Shown here piece after piece: positions 1 to 10,906 of a DNA stretch of 25,228 bases. The stretch is taken from contig JAOXYB010058834.1 in the NCBI GenBank assembly GCA_028565635.1, forward strand, positions 1-25,228, read 5' to 3'. Every line of letters starts with the position of its first letter. The first letter of the stretch is position 1. Origin of the DNA: Phoronis ovalis. Lineage: Eukaryota > Phoronida > Phoronidae. The translations under genes and the position numbers were made by a program. The notes beneath the pieces were generated by a model, which saw only the letters and a program-made list of their open reading frames with translations, was not told where the DNA came from and did not search any database.

Positions 1-365
1 GTCACTAGTTTACAAATTGCCAGTTTCTGTTACAGTTTCTAGAAATTGCAAAACAGGGTAGGTATTGGACATGGGTGGTAATTTGAAATCAGAGCTGTCA
101 GGTTAGGGAAATACCTCTCAAACACCTTAAACTAAACAGTTATACAACGCACATGTATATGGACTTCCTGGTTGTTTTGCCACCCGTGACGTAATGTGAC
201 GTAACGTAATAGTTCCTTTGACGGCGCATAGAGAAATTTAAAAAAAAATCCCTGGGGCTGGGTAAGTTCTGTACCGACTAATAGACCTTACTATTGTTTG
301 CAACGAGATGCGACTCTGTGGTATATACGAGTACGTGGTATTTTGTTTGCGACGTCGCATTTTAT
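1..365. other. Non-coding, no gene recognised
   Basis: No open frame or spliced coding signal seen. The only notable content is the paired CRE-like sites at 187-204 and a segment at 297-332 that resembles 23149-23184 near the other end of the window. Confidence 0.5.
187..204. promoter_or_regulatory. Paired CRE-like sites
   Basis: TGACGTAA occurs at 187-194 and again at 197-204, exactly 10 bp apart, so both face the same side of the helix. TGACGTAA is a known CREB/ATF/bZIP half-consensus variant. A GTAAGT donor-like site follows at 262-267 but no exon can be defined. Confidence 0.25.
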
Positions 366-554
366 ATTGAGGAGATTAGTTATACATCAAAGGCATTACC
401 GCATTAGTATGAACAGCAGCGGTAATGTTCAAATTTTAGAACGCAAACGCTTTGTGATTATATGATAATGATGTAGATTAAATTTTCACAAAGATTCCCG
501 CTGCGATTGAAGCTAGTGCAGTAATGCCTTTGCTGCATAAATATTATCCTCAAT
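366..554. mobile_element. 189-bp foldback (palindromic) element
   Basis: Left arm from ATTGAGGA (366) and right arm ending TCCTCAAT (554) are inverted copies along about 65 bp each. They include AAAGGCATTACCGCATTAG (389-407) against a 17-of-19 match in the other arm, and GCAGCGG against CCGCTGC further in. The spacer is about 60 bp. Such a structure suits a foldback or hairpin MITE. I could not define a target-site duplication. Confidence 0.6.
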
Positions 555-995
555 GGACTATTTGCATGCACTTGAGGGCGCTATAGTCAGACCCTTTCAA
601 TATCGGCATCCTTTAGTTATACATAAAGCTTGTTTTTTTTAATCTCACTTTAGAAAAGCTTTAACAGGTGAAATTCAACAAAATAAAATTAGACCTCAGC
701 GTTACATAAAAATGAAGGTCTACATATAGCAGTGGAGTTATTGTGTATACTGTGAATTTGTTTTGTATTGCATTATATAGGAATTCAGTAATGTCTGGTC
801 TGGCAAGTGGTTATATTATGAAGCTGTTTTAGATGAACTGTCATACATGATATGTGGAGTGTACAAGAGTTGTAGTTGCATTATACAGAGCTTGAGATCT
901 GGATGGCTGGATGGCAGCAGGGATATTGTTTGTATTGTTATATCATGAGTGGCTGCATTATAACTATATTATTTAGACATTAAGACGTTGGTAGT
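555..995. other. Non-coding, nothing recognised
   Basis: AT-rich sequence with no open frame of note, no splice-linked exon and no repeat that I can pair within the window. Confidence 0.5.
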
Positions 996-1003
996 ATTGT
1001 ATT

Positions 1004-1420
1004 CCCGGGGGGCACTCTCTTTTATATGAGATAGGGGGTGTGAGGCCCAGGGGTCAAAACCCTGACCCTGAAATATCCCCAGAATTGACAAAATACCTAC
1101 TCTGAAATATCCTTGGCCCCTAAAATCGTATCTGAAAAAATTGACAAGCAAAAATAAAAAGTCGTTTCCACTTCTATTGTACTCCTATACGCCGAAATAA
1201 GGCTAACGCTTAAAAATATTTAACTTCCGGGTGTAACTACCCTATGCCACTCTAAAATATCTTAAAAAACACCCTGAAATATCCCCTTGACGTCAAATAC
1301 CCACCCTGAAATATCCCAGAAGTGAAAATGACCCACCCTGAAATATCCGGGTAGCCCAAAAAGGCGACCCTGAAGGGCGGCACATGTATATGTAGACCGA
1401 TATAGGAAGTGCCCCCCGGG
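1004..1420. mobile_element. 417-bp MITE with CCCGGGGGGCACT termini and 8-bp target duplication
   Basis: The left end CCCGGGGGGCACT (1004-1016) is the exact inverse of the right end AGTGCCCCCCGGG (1408-1420). ATTGTATT flanks both sides (996-1003 and 1421-1428), an 8-bp target-site duplication as made by hAT-type transposases. It contains no coding frame; the 60-codon ORF inside is chance. Several copies of CCCTGAAATATCC lie within (about 1066, 1101, 1272, 1304 and 1336, the last three 32 bp apart). The superfamily is inferred only from duplication length, and the flank is ATTGT-rich. Confidence 0.8.
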
Positions 1421-1438
1421 ATTGTATTGGTATAGCAT

Positions 1439-1457
1439 GTATTGTATTGTATTGTAT
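1439..1457. repeat. (ATTGT)n microsatellite
   Basis: Three full and flanking partial ATTGT units next to the MITE. The MITE target duplication ATTGTATT belongs to the same simple-sequence tract. Confidence 0.7.
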
Positions 1458-1632
1458 CTAGAAATTACAATAAATGGTATTAAAAAAAATAATGATATTC
1501 TGAAGATTTAGTTCAACATCATACTTACTCTGGTTTGAAAAATTGCAGGATGTCGTTACTCCAGCAGTTCTCGAATTATATACCACAGTTTATCTGAAAC
1601 CATTTTTTTTTATATAAAGGAACCATGTTATT

Positions 1633-2363
1633 TATAATTGCTATAGGTTTTTCCATTTTTTTATATATTTAATATACGCTTTTTTACTCCAGCAATGTTG
1701 CTTGTTTTCTAATTTACTTCAATCTATAGATCACAAATTCTGTTAATAGTATGATAAGGTTCAATATGCATTATCCATTCGGAATACTTAACATTATATC
1801 TCTTTCAACTCACTGACATATATATCCACATTTTCCTAACCATTGTTGAAGTTTTGCCCATACATTTTAAAAGATATTACAATTAAAAAATAGATCTTCA
1901 AGTGTCTCCGACTCATCGCCACAGAATGTGCATGTTTATGACTCCTGAATATGAATAATTTTAAAAAACCTATTCGTAGTTATGATCCTTCGCTAAATGT
2001 TATACTTACAGTATCTTAGATTTGTGTTACCTATATTATTATCAACATCCTGCATCCAGTTATTTGGAATTGCTTTTATGAACCTATGATATAGTGTATA
2101 AAGGTACAGTGAATTCGAAAGCGAGGTTTTATTTGTACATGTGTATATGCTTCCATCAAAATGTAAAATATCTCTTATACATACAATTCCTTTGTCATAC
2201 CACTGTTTCATAAAATCGATGCTTAAATTTGTGTTAAACCAAATGGGTTGTTTAATATGTTCTTCATTACTCATTTCATATATTTTGCTAAATTCACTCC
2301 ATGATAGTAAAGCATCCTTCCAAAACGGATTGTCAATAATTATATATATTCCTTTATTTTATA
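1633..2363 (-). pseudogene. LINE reverse-transcriptase C-terminal relic
   Basis: One minus-strand frame reads as the region C-terminal to a non-LTR retrotransposon reverse transcriptase. In order: DNPFWKDALLSWSEF, QPIWFNTNL, WYDKGIVCIRDIL, a Phe/Ile-Pro segment AIPNNW, then CTFCGDESET-LEDLFFNC (the zinc-knuckle-like C-x2-C ... C of such ORFs, at about 1932-1883), WAKLQQWLG, and LIILLTEFVIYRLK. The only long uninterrupted part is 2363-1996. Beyond it eight stop codons interrupt the same frame, yet I see no frameshift, so the copy has decayed mainly by point substitution. The catalytic reverse-transcriptase and endonuclease domains are absent, as expected for a truncated insertion. Inactive. 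Family within LINEs not resolved. Confidence 0.75.
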
Positions 2364-4007
2364 AAAAAATAATATTGAGTTGTAACAGTAACAAATTAAA
2401 TCCAATGATAATGTTTGAACTTAGGTATTTCAATTGTCCGATCATTTTTTATTACTGTTGTGTAGCATTTTCAACAGCATCCAACAACAAATTCAAACTG
2501 AACAAACATTTATTTCAAACTAGCATTTTAGTAAGAGTAGAAATAAAGAATTAAAAAATATTTTTAAAATTGTCGAGCGCGATAAAGACACTATTTCATA
2601 AAAAGTGTGTTGGCTGTTCCATATATCGCTTGTCAACCTTAGTTTATATTATACTTTTGTCAAGGAACACATTGTAATTTTGTATGATTGAAAATATTTT
2701 AATTCAAAAAGTAAACAATTAAAAACTAATATTTTAAATATATTTTCTAGAAAGTTTGATTTAAACATACCTGTAAGTTACAGAAGGTGTAAATGATCAC
2801 CAAAACATTCATCCTCCTTCAAGAGCTCTACAAAGCAAAAACAACATAAGTTAACAGCTGACAACTAGCGGCATCCAGTGACGTATTCTAAATGTGTGAT
2901 ATTAATACGCAAATTGAATATGAAAATCTTTGTTATCAAGCATATCATTTTTACTTAAATAGCATTTTCACACCTGACGGTTTCCTGAAAAAAAAAATTG
3001 TATCTGTGAAAAGACAACTTAATAAAAGTGTCAATAGTTCAGTGTGAAGTCCCACACAAAATGCTCACCTTGTACAAATCACACCAAGCAAAGCCTCTAA
3101 TAACTGTATCCACCGAATCAGGATAACAATCAACGAACCACAAAAATGCACTTGAAACAAAGACACTTCCGATGATAGAGTTTTTAAACTAATGTCGTTA
3201 ATTAGGTTACATTAACTGGTTTAACATATCAGGCTTATTCCCAGATCCTATAGTGATGTGTATTATTATCTATTTGTATTGATGAGCATGTGTAATGAAT
3301 GAGGAGGTTTGTACCGACGTATTGTAGCTTTTGGCAAGTTTTTGGATCCCTGTACTAGGAAAAATCTTTAATTACTGAATGAATATATAATAAACCAGCT
3401 ATGCATGAGACACATTTATTACCTGATCAATCATTGTCGTTACGCTCTCATTACCGGTGGTTTGGTACTCAGTCTGTATCTGTATTTACTTTTGACATTA
3501 AAATGTCGATTTTAGTTAACTCTGTCTGTAGTAACTTTATTGTCGCATTATTCCAAGATATCCTACAATAAAAAAAATACATTTTTTCTTATTCTTGAGT
3601 ATTTAAACAAAGAAATGTACTGATAATAACTCCTGTTTTTATCTTTTTATCTGTCGCCTAAAATCGCAAACCGAGGAGCATAGTTTAGCACTTGCAAATC
3701 ATTACAAATAGTAACATATCGATCCCGGAACCCGAACTGTACTCGAATACAAACATGCTTAATAAGTAATTGATGCATAGTTCTGGTGCATTTATAAATA
3801 TTAAATTCCACAGATAATTAGCTAGCACCCACAGAACAACATTGTATCTTGTTAATGTTGTTACCGTTGGCGGTAACATTTTAAAAAGCATAGTGAACAA
3901 ACAATACGAAGCACCTGCAAAGTAACGTGCAATCGAGATCGCCAAACGTGATTTTTTAACATTTCTTCAGCGGCTCCATGAAACATAATATTTTATCATT
4001 ATAGGCC
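2364..4007. other. AT-rich intergenic stretch, no gene recognised
   Basis: Short open frames (for example 3685-3945 minus) have no domain, no splice partner and ordinary AT-rich composition. A plus-strand frame at 2141-2554 overlaps the LINE relic antisense and is discarded. No repeat pair found here. Confidence 0.45.
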
Positions 4008-4100
4008 ACGTACGTAAAGTTAGCTCCAGATTCTGATTCAGATTTAGCTCAAGATTCAACGTAAAGTCAGCTCCAGATTAAGACTCAGATTCGAAAAAAA
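4008..4100. repeat. GATTC-rich repeat, copy 1, internally duplicated
   Basis: Begins ACGTACGTAAAGT and ends AGATTCGAAAAAAA. The unit GTAAAGT-AGCTCCAGATT occurs twice inside (4013 and 4061). A second, single-unit copy lies at 7239-7284 with the same start and the same A-rich end, so this is a dispersed repeat rather than chance. Confidence 0.65.
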
Positions 4101-4101
4101 T

Positions 4102-5171
4102 AATAATTAATTGGCTGTGTCTGAATACACCATGCAAATGACTCGTCTGATATTTTGACGAAACTTGCAGGATATGCTCTTTGAACACATTTATTTGAAG
4201 GGGTATACTCATTTTTGCCACCAGATTTTATTTTGACTCACCACACAAGTCTGAACATTTGGCCCTCAGAACCACTGAAAATCCCTTACATGCTATTATA
4301 CAGGGAAATAGTGCAACTTCGGAGCTTCAGAACCCCATGCCAGCGCCTAGGTGGCAAAGATGTCTAAACGTGATGAAAGGGTATATCTTCAATATTAAAT
4401 TTCTACTCGTTTTCATTGTTTCATTAGGCTACATATTTAAGTCCTAAAAATTGGAAAATCACCAGAAAATGAGCATGATGCATGGGAACAAATTGTTTAA
4501 TAACTTCTTTATTTAATAATATTTTGTTGCTATCTATAAAATATGAACAGCTGAAAAAAGTGCATTTTTTAACAAGATTGATTTCTTAGCAATTTCAGTC
4601 ATTGTGACGCATGAAACTGCACAAAATGGCTGCCCAATCCAAGATGGTCGCCAAAGATTGTATCTTTTCATATAAAACATCTGGCTTAACTGGTTGTTAG
4701 CATCAGTTCCAATGAGTAATAATGAACACAATGCATGAAGATGTACCTCTTAACAATATTGGACATTTAGTATGTGTTGGTAACCAACATCGGTTTTGGT
4801 CTGGCAATAAAAAACAAAGTAAAGGCAAATTGTGCACTTTTTCATACAAACACCAAATTTGGCAGGAATGTAAAGTTCAACATTTCAAACAATTTTGAAT
4901 AGTAACCACATCTTAAATTTCCAAAATGGCTGCCAAATCCAAGATGGTGGCCAAAAGTAAAAGCTTTTACTAAAAGTGTCACAAGTTTGTAACAGAAATA
5001 TTCTAAAACGTGAAAAACGTACATATGGTAAAAAATTTAATCATTTATGAAATACAGTCATTGTAGCATGCTAGTATCCAAAATGGCTGCCAAATTCAAG
5101 ATGGATGCAAACTAAACTAGTATTTTAACAATGAAATTTATAAAAAAGTTCATACTAGCGTTATTTCTAGT
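4102..5171 (+). mobile_element. Repeat element carrying three AAAATGGCTGCC blocks, plus copy
   Basis: Begins TTAATTGGCTGTGTC and ends TTATTTCTAG. Inside, AAAATGGCTGCC followed by AATCCAAGATGG (or close variants) occurs near 4622, 4922 and 5080. The two ends reappear in inverse orientation at 6411-6571: the last 105 bp (5068-5171) match well, and the first about 35 bp match moderately. No transposase frame is visible. Probably a non-autonomous DNA element; class not determined. Confidence 0.55.
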
Positions 5172-6410
5172 GGATGTGGAACTCTTCTGAGAGGGGTAAA
5201 AAGATCAACCAAGAGGTATTTCGAAAGTGTTTGCAATTGAATCACATTTTATAAAGGTATTTATAAAGAGGAACTAAAGTTACTGAAAAATAAAGCGGCA
5301 GAGAGGAAAGGAGGCTTACGGAGGGGGAGAGCCGCTAAATGTTAGAGTTAATTATGTAATTTTTAAGTGCAAATAGTCACTGTACAAAAGTAACATCTTA
5401 AATAACCTTCTACAGATAGAATCGAAAAATGCTGGAAAGAAAGCTAGAGTCTACAGAAAATGATGTTTAACATTAGATTTAAATGTGTGGTATAATTACT
5501 TCAAAAATCTGAATAAATCTGACATACCTATACAGATAATGGGTGAAACTATGCGTATAAAGCCCGAGGGTACTGTCATTCAAAGTCACTGTATATATGT
5601 GCCGCCCAATAGGTCCTTTTTTCATCTCAAATCCTTATTTACCACAAGGTATAACTTTATTGTTGAATATTTACCACAGGGTATATTTTCGAAAAATATT
5701 CGTTTACTACAGGGTGTATTTCTTGGAAAACGCATTTACGACAGGTATGAAAAATTAAGATTCGTAAATTGTTGCATATTTATTTACCACAGGGTATATA
5801 ATTTACAATAACCTACCAGTAAAACGAAGTAAACATTCGACCAGGAGTGCTCTGCACTGAAACTTTGTCAAGTATGAATCAGCAGCATGATTACAACACT
5901 GTCTAAACAAACTTGATAACTACATCATGACATGGCACCCAAAATTAAATCCAAAGATAAGTAAGGTCTAAGAAAATCTGATCTTAATTTATTTTCAAAA
6001 CTAAAATTTTGCTAACTGACAATCATTACTGATACTTAGGTATAATCTTCAAAATAATGGCTCCTTCAAAAATTCCTGTTTATAAATATCTTGTCGAGAT
6101 TTAATTACAAACACTTTCCAAATACCTCATGACATGGTGGTAGACAGCTTTAAATATATGAATCTTTTTGATCTCTAAGAAGAGTTTTGCATTTTAAAAA
6201 AGTATAGTGAAAACCATTAAGTTCCCATGGTTTACAAAATGTATGATGTTATGCAATGTCAAAAACAAAAATTTTAAATTTACAAAGAAGTAAGAAATAT
6301 GTTATCAATGACTGTTAGTATTTAGAACTCCATTATGTAGCATTGCAGAGCCTTTAATCATTTTCAAATTACACTAAAATGAACTTCAAATTTTTATTAT
6401 TAAAACAACA
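5172..6410. other. Spacer between two inverted repeat copies, no gene
   Basis: Apart from the 32-bp-period array (5638-5798) I see nothing coding. The frame at 5485-5811 plus runs through that array and is not a credible protein. Confidence 0.5.
5638..5798. repeat. Diverged tandem array of TTTACCACAGGGTATA, about 32-bp period
   Basis: Five copies begin at 5638, 5670, 5703, 5735 and 5783 (spacing 32, 33, 32, 48). The 16-bp core is conserved (one copy ACAAGG, one TACTACAGGGTGTA, one TTTACGACAGG) while the roughly 16 bp between cores is unrelated. Confidence 0.7.
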
Positions 6411-6571
6411 ATCTAGAAATAAGGCTAATATGAACTTTTTTATATATTTCAATGTTAAAACACACAATTTTTTTACATCCATCTTGAATTTTGAAACCAT
6501 TTTGGATACTAGCATGTGCTCTACCTATAGGGCTGTTGCATGGTTCTCTTCGACACAGCCAATTAAAATGC
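6411..6571 (-). mobile_element. Internally deleted, inverted copy of the AAAATGGCTGCC element
   Basis: Read on the minus strand it begins TTAATTGGCTGTGTC, passes through CATGCTAGTATCCAAAATGG and CAAGATGGATG, and ends TTATTTCTAG, in the order of the 4102-5171 copy but lacking most of the interior. The overlapping short ORFs on both strands are parts of this repeat. Confidence 0.6.
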
Positions 6572-7238
6572 TCTAAATTGCAAGTATTTGATAAATTACT
6601 TTTCACGCTTTTTTTGTTTCCAATAATTTTTCCCTACGATTATCGGTGAAGATTCTGAAATATTTCAAACGCAACTTATCAGAATCTTTTTACTCACTTG
6701 TTCTTCCACTTTCAAAGTGAGACAGTATATTTTCTGGAAGCATCACATTTTGGTACTAGAGTCAAAATACGCAAACGCGCAATATATGTCTTTTGGTTTT
6801 CTAATATGTAGAGTATTGTAAAGGCAATTTATAACCCCATATTTTGACATATAACGCTTTGTATTTTACTTATTAACCAAATCACGATGCGCGGAAAATT
6901 AAATTGAACATGGGAATTTCTAAGTGTTGCGCGATTACGTATCTGATGCAACATCGTAACTACAGCTGAGACATACTATTGACACATTTTAATGTTTATA
7001 CTGTTTCGAAAGTTCAGTTTAGCTGCATGCAAATTAAATGCTTTAATTGAAATAATGTATATTAATTGCATATACAAGGACATCTGCAGCGGATGAGACT
7101 CAGACTAAACTTTTTTTAATACACAGACATAAAACTAGAAAGACCTAATTCTACAAAAATAAAATTTAATATGAACCTAAAGTAGTAGTAAGATATGACT
7201 GTTCAAGGTTAGTTTTCTTAGCTTGATCTCCCTATAGA
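6572..7238. other. Non-coding, nothing recognised
   Basis: AT-rich, no open frame above 60 codons outside the repeat, no splice-linked exons, no pairable repeats found. Confidence 0.45.
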
Positions 7239-7284
7239 ACGTACGTAAAGTCAGAACCAGATTCAGATTCAGATTCGAAAAAAA
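7239..7284. repeat. GATTC-rich repeat, copy 2
   Basis: ACGTACGTAAAGTCAG followed by three AGATTC-type units and GAAAAAAAA; same orientation and borders as the copy at 4008-4100. Confidence 0.65.
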
Positions 7285-7619
7285 AATCAAAAATCAAAAT
7301 GCCTTACCAGGGATGTCACAAATATGCAATATTTCTATTATGTTACTGCGGGCTATAACAGCCGCATAACATTGCATATCATCACCACAAAGAATCTGGT
7401 GGCTAAGTACCTGATATGGCACACCTTAATCTCTATTGAATCACGAATATCTCACGCAATCATCCGAGCATGGGATTGGGAGCAAGTAAACGAATTTGCA
7501 AAAATACCTTGTAACTAGAATAAATATAAAATGGGCATATACTTATTGTAATTGGTATTCTGCATGACACTATAACTACTTAAAGCTTTATAACATTCTC
7601 ATTATAGTTAAAACTTTAA
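7285..7619. other. Unassigned stretch with a 64-codon open frame
   Basis: A plus-strand frame at 7324-7518 is less simple in composition than its surroundings and follows directly after the GATTC-rich repeat, but I recognise no domain and no splice context. It may be part of the repeat or chance. Not called as a gene. Confidence 0.3.
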
Positions 7620-7900
7620 AAACTTGCCGGGGAAAATCCCGTAAGGTCCCATTAAAAGTCTAGGGAAAATTGTGCTTCAAGCCGTTTCTATATTAATAAT
7701 AGTATAGGCTAAAAGTAGGTGGCGCTGCGAGACATTGTGAGGATTGTAGGAACTCGTCCCAAATCTCTAGCATAGGCGGGACACCCTATCACGAAAAACA
7801 TATCCTTTCACGCGAAATTTTGTTGGAACATGCGTACCCACTTTCATATTGACTGCACCCCGGGCTCTAAATGGCCCATCCGGGATTGGAACCAGGGACA
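7620..7900. other. GC-richer island, possible repeat fragment
   Basis: Stands out from AT-rich flanks: GCCGGGGAAAATCCCG, GTAGGTGGCGCTGCGAG and CACCCCGGGCTC. On the minus strand, GGTTCCAATCC at 7892-7882 resembles a Pol III B box, but I find no matching A box, so a tRNA or SINE is not claimed. No inverted ends found. Confidence 0.35.
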
Positions 7901-9565
7901 AACGAAAATGAATTATACAAGTATCTCATATTAAAAAATTTCTGTCATTGTTGAAGGTTGATGAATCGTTTCTTACAGTTAATGACAGTACTGGTAAAAG
8001 ACTTTTACTGAGTTGCGAGAGAATGTGTCTGATTTGAGTCAGGGACCAGGTACACAGTCCGCTGGCGGCAACTATATTCCAGAGAAATGTTGATACCATA
8101 AGCTTAAAGTTGTTAAATGTTTATACGTTTGTACGCTTAATGTATATTTCTTGGTATATAAAAAATCAACAAAAGATATACTTCATTTATTCTTCGTTTA
8201 TTTTATTATTGAATAAGTGTAATCACAAAATACAACATCCGTGAATCCTTTACATAGACAGCCGGTTTCTGTTTACTCATTGTTTCTTTCAATCTCTTAA
8301 AACGTGTTCAGTATATCTATAGTCTAATAGTCAAGCATTATGTGCGAAACTATATTTAAGAAGAATGCGTTAGATCGTATTGATGTCACAATTGCCTATA
8401 AATTGCTTCGGAATCGACAAAGAATTAAACTGAGCACAGAGAACCAGCTAAAAATATTCAAATTTGTTAGGTGATGTCTCATGATAAACGTAAAGAGAGA
8501 GGACTGTCATAATCTACGTGAAAACATAGTGTGCATATGGTATATACATACCTATGCAACGGTGACGTCACATTGTGTCACCAAAACGGTGCACAACATT
8601 ATTATTAAAACATGGTCGAGGAATCATACTGACCTTGTCTAAATTTATTACGAGGTAGACATTTATCTGCTTATAGTTAACATCCAACACATTTGCATCA
8701 TAGACTTAAACAATTGAATAAAAAGAAACCACCCGTCTCTACATTCTATATTCTAATCCTTTTTTCAGAAGGCTTTGATGAAACATGAACATTCATCCAT
8801 AGTGTTTTGTTCAGTTTGTCCTAACAAAAACGTTTCTAAAGCTTTACAAAACATTTTGGAAACCTAGACTCATCTGCACAACAAAACAATTACTTCAGAG
8901 ACACGTGTGTTCTATACTCTGAATGTCTGGCTTACGTATCGTTATAACAATTCTTCAAGTATCTATCACACAGTGCAGAGAATCTCCGTACATCAAAATG
9001 AATTTGAGCAGCATACTCATACAACTATCGCAATTCAAACATGACATGATGGAATCAAAACTTCTAATTGAGATTTAAAGATATGTCAGTTAATATATTA
9101 ACTTATTTTACTTTATAATATAAAAAATTATAAACCAAATAGTCAACAAAAGTTCATAAATCAGTCTACTTTCTATAACTACAGCATCAGTCTGTTCTTA
9201 TGAATGAAAAAAAAAGAGTGAACAATCAGATTTTCTTTATAAGGTACTACTAGTAGAAGTAAATTTGAAATTTGAAAAGTTTTATAACTTCACCATGCGT
9301 ACATGTAAATATATGTTATATCCATTCTAAACAAATTAATTACACCTTTCGGGCTAAAGCAACTACATGGTAAAAATACAAATTTCTTCTGAATGCTAAC
9401 TAAATCGAATAATAAATCGTTAGTCTTTAAAATACAAAAATGAAAAACTTATATCATGAAACCCTGGAATAATTAATGGTTTACCAGTTCCTGGATACAT
9501 GTTTCATATTTCTTGAGTACAAGTGCGTTCTTGGATTACTTAGTGTAAGCAACTGGTTATCAAAA
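7901..9565. other. Intergenic, no gene recognised
   Basis: Only short, low-complexity open frames. One perfect CRE octamer at 8563. Nothing else that I can support. Confidence 0.45.
8561..8582. promoter_or_regulatory. Perfect CRE octamer inside a small inverted repeat
   Basis: TGACGTCA at 8563-8570 is a perfect cAMP-response element. It is embedded in GGTGAC ... GTCACC (8561-8582). No gene is recognised next to it, so function is unproven. Confidence 0.22.
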
Positions 9566-9724
9566 TGTTTCTTACCTTTCCATTCACATGGATATAGTGA
9601 CGGCCGACTGTACTTGCATAGTGATTTTTGATGGAGTAAACTTAGAATATCTAGTATAAATAACAAATGATTATTTATATATTTGATATACTGTAATGGT
9701 AAAATTTCATTTGAGGTGTTGACT
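9566..9724 (+). repeat. Dispersed repeat, copy 1
   Basis: From TTTCTTACCTTTCCATT through GACGGCCGACTGTACTTGC and ATATTTGATATACT to ATTTGAGGTGTT. The same order recurs at 12135-12337 in the same orientation. The minus-strand open frame at 9481-9759 lies across it and is not a gene. Confidence 0.65.
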
Positions 9725-10906
9725 TTTTGAAGTTCGAATTCAAAGGCCCCAACTTTCAAAAATTGAAACTTTGCAAATAAATCTTCACATGAGTTGCTAA
9801 AAAATGCTGCCTCAGTTTTTTGAAATTTTGTTTTATTCCAATGATATGAATTTTCAAACCTTTGTTTATCAATTTTGTAGGTTTGTTCTGGGGGGTAAAC
9901 TTTAAAAATCTATATCTTTTGATTAAAGCAAAATTTCAAAAATCTATTACAAGGTTTTTTAGTTTTACATGTATGGATTATTTTCAAGTTGCTACTTTGT
10001 AGATTGAGTTTTTTTACTTATATTTTTTAAATTTTACTATTCGAAATGTTTATTAACCCAAAGTTGTCTCAGTATAAAGTCACATGACTTAAATGGTAAT
10101 GAATTACACATTTACTAAGTTTATTTTACATAACATTTTATTTGTCTTTCTTTTTTTTAATTCTGAAAGGTGAAACAATTTGCCTAACGGACAAACTGCA
10201 TCTGCTCTCAGGTCGATTCTTTATTGGCATTAAATCTTCAATTATAATTATCTACGTCATAATGGTTGATAATTTAAACGTACTTTAGCTCGAGGAATAT
10301 TTTTTAATGAGTTTGTACATGACAGTATAGAAATAATTATATAAAAAGCTCAGCAAAAAATTTCGAAATCCATTACTAACTATTATTTTGTAAGCATCAC
10401 AAAGTCGATTAGGTTTATAAAATTTCAATTGAAGTCATAACAGCAAAAATGGTGTTTACAAGTAGTTGATGACACGAACGTAATAGGACACACTTTGATG
10501 CATCACAATTTTAGAAATAACGAGGAAATTCGTCAGAAATGTTGTTCATATGTATTTGCCATTCATTTGAGTTATATTGGGAAACGATATTTTAGCAACC
10601 ATGTAACTCCTAGACGCTCACGTACGATTGTTAAATGTTGCCCGTAAAGAGGGTTTACCTTTTAGTTTAAACAGAAATCATAACACCAAAAGCGCAGACA
10701 CAGTTTTTACAAGGAATGGTGAATTAGCTAAACACTGTATGGGTATTAAATCAGGTAAGAAGTCATAGTAAATTTACGGAAATTATATCATTTAGTTTAT
10801 TGCCAAATGTTCGTACGTGGGGGCGATTAAAAGCGAAATAAATTCGTATGGAAGTCATATAAAGCTACTGGAAACCAACAGCAAATATTTAAAGATGGTA
10901 ACATGA
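9725..10906. other. Intergenic, no gene recognised
   Basis: T-rich and A-rich runs, no coding signal, no repeat partner found. Confidence 0.45.

Noticed and set aside
2141-2554. 137-codon plus-strand open frame, the longest in the window
   Set aside because: It lies antisense to the LINE relic, whose minus-strand frame matches a known protein order; the plus frame has none.
3685-3945. 86-codon hydrophobic minus-strand frame as a small membrane protein
   Set aside because: No splice partners, no family resemblance, and composition expected of AT-rich non-coding DNA.
5638-5798. CRISPR-like array, because of regular spacing near 32 bp
   Set aside because: The cores are 16 bp and degenerate, the window is eukaryotic, and no cas gene is present.
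7866-7900. tRNA or tRNA-derived SINE on the minus strand
   Set aside because: A B-box-like GGTTCCAATCC is present but no A box and no cloverleaf could be drawn.
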